Assembly: GCA_046155505.1 (NCBI GenBank)
Contig: JBJXFK010000309.1
Span: 1-8,073 of the forward strand
From: JBJXFK01 sp046155505
Lineage (GTDB): Bacteria > Planctomycetota > Phycisphaerae > UBA1845 > Fen-1342
Direction of reading: 5' to 3'
Length of the DNA: 8,073 bases
Shown: positions 4,467 through 8,073 of the stretch, one piece after another
How positions within the stretch are numbered: position 1 is the stretch's first letter
Layout: every line of letters begins with the position of its first letter
Notes under the pieces: model-generated
Told to the model about the DNA's origin: nothing
Databases searched by the model: none
Seen by the model: the letters and a program-made list of their open reading frames with translations, nothing else
Program-made: the position numbers and the translations under genes

Positions 4467-6410
4467 ATGCGTAGAGTCGTCACGTCGCTCCTGCTCATCT
4501 CGCTGGCGGCCATCGCCGCCGCTCAGGACGTGCAGAAGCAGCAAATCGGCCAAATGGTGCTCGAAGGCGTGCCGGCGATCGACGACGGCATGCGAAAACA
4601 AGTCCTGCCCTACCTCGAATTCCGCCGCGCCGGCCTTTCCGGCATCTCCGAAGACGGATCGAGCATCATCGTCTCCACCCGCTTCGGCAACACGAATCAG
4701 TTGCACCACGTCCGCTCGCCGCTCGGCGCGCGAAAACAAATCACCTTCTTCGACGAACCCGTCAACAGCGGCGGCTTTCTCCCCGGCACCAATCAGCAGT
4801 CGATCATTTTCGCCAAAGACATCGGCGGCAACGAAAATTTCCAGTACTACACGCTCGATCTCGCCACCGGTCGGCACACCATGCTCACCGACGGCAAGTC
4901 GCGTCACGAGTCGCTCGTCGTCGCCCGCTCTGGCAAGCGCATCGCGTTCTCGAACAACGCACGCGACGGCAAGAACATGGACGTCTACCTGCGCCAGCTC
5001 GACCAGCCCGCGGCAAAAATCCTTTGGCAGGTCGAGGGCAGCTACACGCCCGCCGAGTTCTCGCCCGACGAGTCCAAGCTGCTCGTGCTCAACTACATCA
5101 GCGAACGCCAGACGCGCTGGTTCATCGTCGACGTCGCCAGCGGCCAGAACACGCAGATCACGCCCGACGATCCGCCGGCCTATTATGGCGGGGCGACCTG
5201 GTCCGCCGACGGCAAGTCGATCTACATCACGACCGACCGCGACGGCGAGTTTCGCAAGCTCTATCAGCTCAAAGTCGATTTCGGCGAGTGGCGCTGCCTG
5301 ACGCCCAAGATCGAATGGGATATCGAGGATGTCGCCGTCGATCCCGCCGGCAATGGCATCGCATATGTCGTCAACGAGGACGGCCTTTCCAAGCTCTACT
5401 TCGCCGACGCGTGGGGCAACGGCGCGAAAGAAGTGAACACCGGCCTGCCGCCCTGCGTGCTCAGCGGCCTGCGATTCAATCTCAAGGGCGGCGTGCTGGG
5501 CTTCACCGCCGACGCCGCGACATTCCCCGGCGAGGCGTTCACCGCGACTTTCCCCGAAGGCAAAATCACGCGCTGGACCGAAAGCGAAATCGGCGGCCTG
5601 AATGCATCAAACTTCGTCGCGCCCACCATCATCCGCTGGCCCACCTTCGACAAAGGCACGGACGGCAAGCCGCGCCAAATCTCCGGCTTCTACTACAAGG
5701 GCAAAGGCGATGGCCCTCGACCCGTGGTCATCATGATCCACGGCGGCCCCGAAGGGCAGTTTTCGCCGACGTTTACGAACACGATCCAGCTCTGGGCCAA
5801 CGAACTCGGCGTCAGCGTCATTGCCCCAAACGTCCGCGGCAGCACGGGCTACGGCAAGACCTTCCACGGCCTCGACAACGGCGTGCTGCGCGAGGACAGC
5901 GTCAAGGACATCGGCGCGCTGCTCGACTGGATCGAGAAGCAGCCCGAGCTAGACAAGACCCGCGTCGCCGTGCATGGCGGTTCGTACGGCGGCTACATGG
6001 TGCTCGCCTCGCTGAAGAATTATCCCAAGCGCATCCGCGCCGGCATCGACATCGTCGGCATCGCCGACTTTGTCTCGTTCCTCGAACTCACTAGCGAGTA
6101 TCGTCGCGATCTGCGCCGCGCCGAGTACGGCGACGAGCGCGTGCCCGAAGTGCGAAAAGTGCTGGAAGCGATCAGCCCGCTGCGCAACGCCGACAAGATC
6201 GAGTCAGCACTCTTCGTCGTGCACGGCAATAACGACCCGCGCGTGAAAGTGTTCGAGGCCGAGCAGATCGTCAAGAAAATGCGCGATCTGAAACGCCCGG
6301 TCTGGTTCGCCAACGCACTCGACGAAGGCCACGGCTTTCAGAAAAAACCCAATCGTGATCTGGCCCAGGTGCTCTACATGATGTTCTACAAAGAGCATCT
6401 GCTACAGTAG
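4467..6410 (+). CDS. Exported S9-family serine peptidase (prolyl oligopeptidase / acylaminoacyl-peptidase type)
   Basis: This 647-residue protein probably cleaves short peptides outside the cytoplasm. A signal peptide is clear: two arginines at 2-3, a hydrophobic stretch at about 4-18 and an AAA-Q cleavage site after residue 19. Residues of about 50-390 form a beta-propeller-like region with repeated DGK/DES and S-D-G turns (for example WSADGKSIYITTDRDGEF). The alpha/beta-hydrolase domain starts near 395, with HGGPEGQ at 425-431, NVRGSTGYG, the nucleophile Ser506 in GGSYGGYM, Asp590 in HGNNDPRV and His622 in DEGHGF. The triad spacing (84 and 32) suits family S9. Length is normal for bacterial S9 peptidases and nothing is truncated. 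It stands alone on its strand and ends at TAG 6408-6410, 39 bases before a terminator stem. The exact substrate (dipeptidyl, oligopeptidyl or acyl-aminoacyl) cannot be read from sequence. Confidence 0.95.
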   Translation: MRRVVTSLLLISLAAIAAAQDVQKQQIGQMVLEGVPAIDDGMRKQVLPYLEFRRAGLSGISEDGSSIIVSTRFGNTNQLHHVRSPLGARKQITFFDEPVNSGGFLPGTNQQSIIFAKDIGGNENFQYYTLDLATGRHTMLTDGKSRHESLVVARSGKRIAFSNNARDGKNMDVYLRQLDQPAAKILWQVEGSYTPAEFSPDESKLLVLNYISERQTRWFIVDVASGQNTQITPDDPPAYYGGATWSADGKSIYITTDRDGEFRKLYQLKVDFGEWRCLTPKIEWDIEDVAVDPAGNGIAYVVNEDGLSKLYFADAWGNGAKEVNTGLPPCVLSGLRFNLKGGVLGFTADAATFPGEAFTATFPEGKITRWTESEIGGLNASNFVAPTIIRWPTFDKGTDGKPRQISGFYYKGKGDGPRPVVIMIHGGPEGQFSPTFTNTIQLWANELGVSVIAPNVRGSTGYGKTFHGLDNGVLREDSVKDIGALLDWIEKQPELDKTRVAVHGGSYGGYMVLASLKNYPKRIRAGIDIVGIADFVSFLELTSEYRRDLRRAEYGDERVPEVRKVLEAISPLRNADKIESALFVVHGNNDPRVKVFEAEQIVKKMRDLKRPVWFANALDEGHGFQKKPNRDLAQVLYMMFYKEHLLQ

Positions 6411-6449
6411 CCGAGCGGTATCTCGGCACAGCGCAGTTTTTAGCGGACG

Positions 6450-6482
6450 ACGCGGCGCAGCTTCTGCGCCGCGTTTCTTTTT
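6450..6482 (+). terminator. Intrinsic terminator of the S9 peptidase gene
   Basis: An 11-bp perfect stem, ACGCGGCGCAG (6450-6460) with CTGCGCCGCGT (6464-6474), has a CTT loop and is followed by a T-rich run TTTCTTTTT ending at 6482. It lies 40 bases after the peptidase stop. A smaller CCGAG/CTCGG hairpin (6411-6426) directly follows the stop and may add to it. Confidence 0.9.
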
Positions 6483-6505
6483 ACAATGAATTCAGCGGTT
6501 TCAGC

Positions 6506-6534
6506 TTGGAAATCGTGCGCAGCCGCGCTAAGGT
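6506..6534 (+). promoter_or_regulatory. Possible sigma70-type promoter for the small membrane protein
   Basis: TTGGAA (6506-6511) and TAAGGT (6529-6534) are separated by 17 bases, matching the -35 and -10 consensus at four and three of six positions. Transcription would start near 6541, downstream of the in-frame TTG at 6538 and upstream of the ribosome binding site at 6544-6548. The match is weak, but its position between a strong terminator and a gene start fits. Confidence 0.3.
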
Positions 6535-6555
6535 TGCTTGAGTGAGGGCACCAGG

Positions 6556-6975
6556 ATGTCCATTCGCAATCTGCAAGCGCAGGCGCGCCGCGCCTACGCC
6601 GCACAAACCGCACATGCGTCGCCGCCGGCGGCCCCGGCGCTACGCGTCGTATCCTTGAAATCGACCGAACTGACCGACGGCTTGAGCGCGTCCGAATCGC
6701 TCAAGCGCCTGATCGACGAATCGCTCGAAGAAGGACTGCTGCGCTTCACGCAGCGCCAGCGCATCCTCGCCGAAGGGCGTCGCCGCGGCTTCTCCGATTT
6801 TCACACGCACCTGCTCATCGCCCAGCAGCAGCACGGCGACCAGCGCCCGCTGACGATGGGCATGGTCGAGACCACCCGCCGCGCCGAAGAGCGTCAGATG
6901 GCCGCCCGGCTCGCCGCCGCCACGATTCTCGCGCTGGCCGTCGTGCTCGCAACCATTCGCATTTTCGCGCTGTAG
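6556..6975 (+). CDS. Small C-terminally anchored membrane protein of unknown function
   Basis: This 139-residue protein is not recognised. The N-terminal 35 residues are basic and Ala/Pro-rich. Residues of about 40-95 look helical and charged (SESLKRLIDESLEEGLLRF, then RGFSDFHTHLLIAQQQH). A charged TTRRAEERQ stretch then leads into a single hydrophobic helix at about 116-137 that ends two residues before the C-terminus, as in tail-anchored proteins whose N-terminal part stays in the cytoplasm. The start is ATG 6556 with GAGGG at 6544-6548, seven bases away; the in-frame TTG 6538 has no such site. It follows the peptidase terminator, so it is probably transcribed on its own. The GFSDFHTHLLIAQ segment resembles, from memory, a motif in small planctomycete proteins of unknown function. 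Codon use matches its neighbours. Confidence 0.75.
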   Translation: MSIRNLQAQARRAYAAQTAHASPPAAPALRVVSLKSTELTDGLSASESLKRLIDESLEEGLLRFTQRQRILAEGRRRGFSDFHTHLLIAQQQHGDQRPLTMGMVETTRRAEERQMAARLAAATILALAVVLATIRIFAL

Positions 6976-7025
6976 TCTCGCAGTTACGCACGGCACGATC
7001 TCTGCGTGTCGCCGCCCGCGACGAC

Positions 7026-7089
7026 GGGGAGCGTCGGCCTTCGGCCGGTTTCCAAAATGGTTCGCACCGGCGGGACGCCGATGCTCCCC
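7026..7089. repeat. Imperfect long hairpin repeat with GGGGAGC ends (type C, copy 2)
   Basis: The outer arms GGGGAGC and GCTCCCC pair, followed by TCGGC with GCCGA and GCCGGT with ACCGGC, broken by several mismatches. The right half, from TTCGCACC (7061) to 7088, matches 2086-2113 at 26 of 28 positions. It lies in the spacer between two convergent genes (6975 and 7107), where a hairpin could end transcription from both sides. No other terminator is visible there. Confidence 0.88.
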
Positions 7090-7106
7090 GCGCGAATTCA
7101 CGCGCG

Positions 7107-8021
7107 TCACCACGTCGCCACCGGCGCACTGCCGGTCGGCATCAGCTCCGGCGCGAGATCCTGAAACACCTTCATCAGTTGTATCTGCAAAAAATTGAAC
7201 GCGAAGTGCGCGATGCTCACCGCCAGCAGGCTCCGCGACCAGAGAAAAAACAAACTCAGCACCACCGCCAGCCCCGTGATCTGCGCCATCGCCATCACGC
7301 CCTGCGTGAAATGCAGCGTCCCGAAAATGCACGACGAAATCAGCACCGCCGACCACCAATGCCCCGTCGCTCGCTTCAGCAGCGGCAGCATCAACCCGCG
7401 AAACAGCAACTCTTCGTGAAACGCCACCGCGATCAGCAGCAGCACCGTGTGCCCCATGCTGTCGATCGGCAACTGCTTCATGAATTCCATCCGCTGCTTG
7501 GTTTCGCTCTCCACACTGCCCGTCAGCATCAGCCCCGCCAGAAAAAACATCGCCGACAAGATCAGATACGCATATCCACCGATCAGCGTTAGCACCGCCC
7601 ACCCAAGCTGACGCTCCGGCGAATCGAAATGCAGCCCCAGATTCCGCGTCGTCAGCCCATTGCGCAACACAAAGTACGCCGCGAACGCAGCGATCAGCAG
7701 TAGCTCGATCCACTTGCCCGCCACCACCGCCGCCTCGGCCCCCTCGATGCCCGCCCCACGCTCGGCCATGCCCGCAAACGGATCGCCGGTCGCCAGAAAA
7801 ATCATCAGCGGCGGCAGGTAATGCACCATCACGCCCGCAATCAGCAGAATGCAAAAGTCCAGCATCGCGCCGCGCGGCGAGAGCTGCCGCGGATCGAGCA
7901 TCGCCAGCCGCGAAACATCGGGCCGCAATTCGCCGATCGCCGATTCGCCCACCCGCGAGCGTGCAATCGGCAATTCCACCGGGCGAGCCACAATTACATC
8001 GTCATGCGTCTGCTGATCCAT
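7107..8021 (-). CDS. CPBP-family intramembrane metalloprotease
   Basis: This 304-residue membrane protein belongs to the CPBP (CaaX protease and bacteriocin-processing, Abi/Rce1-like) family, predicted glutamic-type or metal-dependent proteases working inside the membrane. The three family motifs are intact: EELLFRG (Glu203, Glu204, Arg208), FGTLH (Phe233, His237) and HFAFN (His272, Asn276). About eight hydrophobic stretches are visible, for instance near residues 56-78, 105-120, 140-166 and 191-205, after a hydrophilic N-terminus of about 50 residues. The start is ATG 8019-8021, with GGAGAG (8025-8030) just upstream; an in-frame GTG at 8054 would add 11 residues but has no clear ribosome site. 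It stops at TGA 7107-7109, facing the small membrane protein gene across a hairpin repeat. Members act in prenyl-protein processing, bacteriocin immunity or unknown roles; the substrate here is unknown and no bacteriocin gene is adjacent. Confidence 0.93.
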   Translation of the reverse strand: MDQQTHDDVIVARPVELPIARSRVGESAIGELRPDVSRLAMLDPRQLSPRGAMLDFCILLIAGVMVHYLPPLMIFLATGDPFAGMAERGAGIEGAEAAVVAGKWIELLLIAAFAAYFVLRNGLTTRNLGLHFDSPERQLGWAVLTLIGGYAYLILSAMFFLAGLMLTGSVESETKQRMEFMKQLPIDSMGHTVLLLIAVAFHEELLFRGLMLPLLKRATGHWWSAVLISSCIFGTLHFTQGVMAMAQITGLAVVLSLFFLWSRSLLAVSIAHFAFNFLQIQLMKVFQDLAPELMPTGSAPVATW

Positions 8022-8073
8022 GCGCTCTCCGCCATCGCAACCTCGCAAAGCCACGAGAGGATAGCCGCATACC

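Noticed and set aside
4446..4907. Minus-strand open frame opposite the S9 peptidase N-terminus
   Set aside because: It is antisense to the signal peptide and propeller region, with no ribosome site or recognisable motif.
6640..7854. Minus-strand open frame of 404 codons
   Set aside because: It is a shifted frame of the CPBP protease gene and antisense to the small membrane protein gene, with Gly/Ala/Asp-rich low-complexity translation.
7107..8021. CPBP protease plus small membrane protein as a bacteriocin/immunity or toxin pair
   Set aside because: The genes are convergent and separated by a hairpin, the small protein lacks bacteriocin features such as a double-glycine leader, and CPBP proteins are common outside such systems.

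Overview
The window is a GC-rich stretch of bacterial chromosome carrying six genes. Gene content, the style of the unrecognised proteins and the repeat-filled spacers suggest a planctomycete, possibly of the Phycisphaerae. That placement is an impression from general knowledge, not something the sequence proves. No tRNA, rRNA, CRISPR array, phage gene or transposase gene is visible.

Layout from left to right. Positions 1-711 (+) hold the C-terminal 236 residues of an RtcB-type RNA ligase. Positions 713-855 are a repeat-filled spacer between convergent genes. A block of three minus-strand genes follows: a trans-sulfuration enzyme of the cystathionine gamma-synthase/lyase family (4142 down to 2919), an unrecognised 203-residue protein (2728 down to 2117) and a class V aminotransferase/cysteine desulfurase-like protein (2017 down to 851). 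Two of the three are PLP enzymes of sulfur amino acid chemistry, so the block could be a small sulfur cluster, but its spacers of 190 and 99 bases are full of repeats and co-transcription is not proven. A divergent spacer (4143-4466) leads to an exported S9 serine peptidase on the plus strand (4467-6410), which ends in a clear intrinsic terminator (6450-6482). A 139-residue C-terminally anchored membrane protein follows (6556-6975, +), and a CPBP-family intramembrane protease (8021 down to 7107, -) converges on it.

The genes are mostly ordinary housekeeping or accessory types. The most unusual content is in the spacers. Short hairpin repeats sharing a GGAGC head, a 4-base C-rich loop and often a TTCTT tail, but with different stem sequences, occur at 713-764, 769-797, 2745-2772 and 2807-2835. 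Larger inverted pairs with the same GGAGC ends occur at 2051-2113 and 7026-7089. A near-perfect palindrome (829-855) and a 14-base tandem repeat (2890-2923) each supply the stop codon of a neighbouring gene. The hairpin repeats lie on the 3' side of genes, and none was seen in the divergent spacer, which instead holds short degenerate tandem modules. The arrangement recalls REP/BIME families, but no cognate transposase is in the window. I see no convincing new multi-gene defence or biosynthetic system here.
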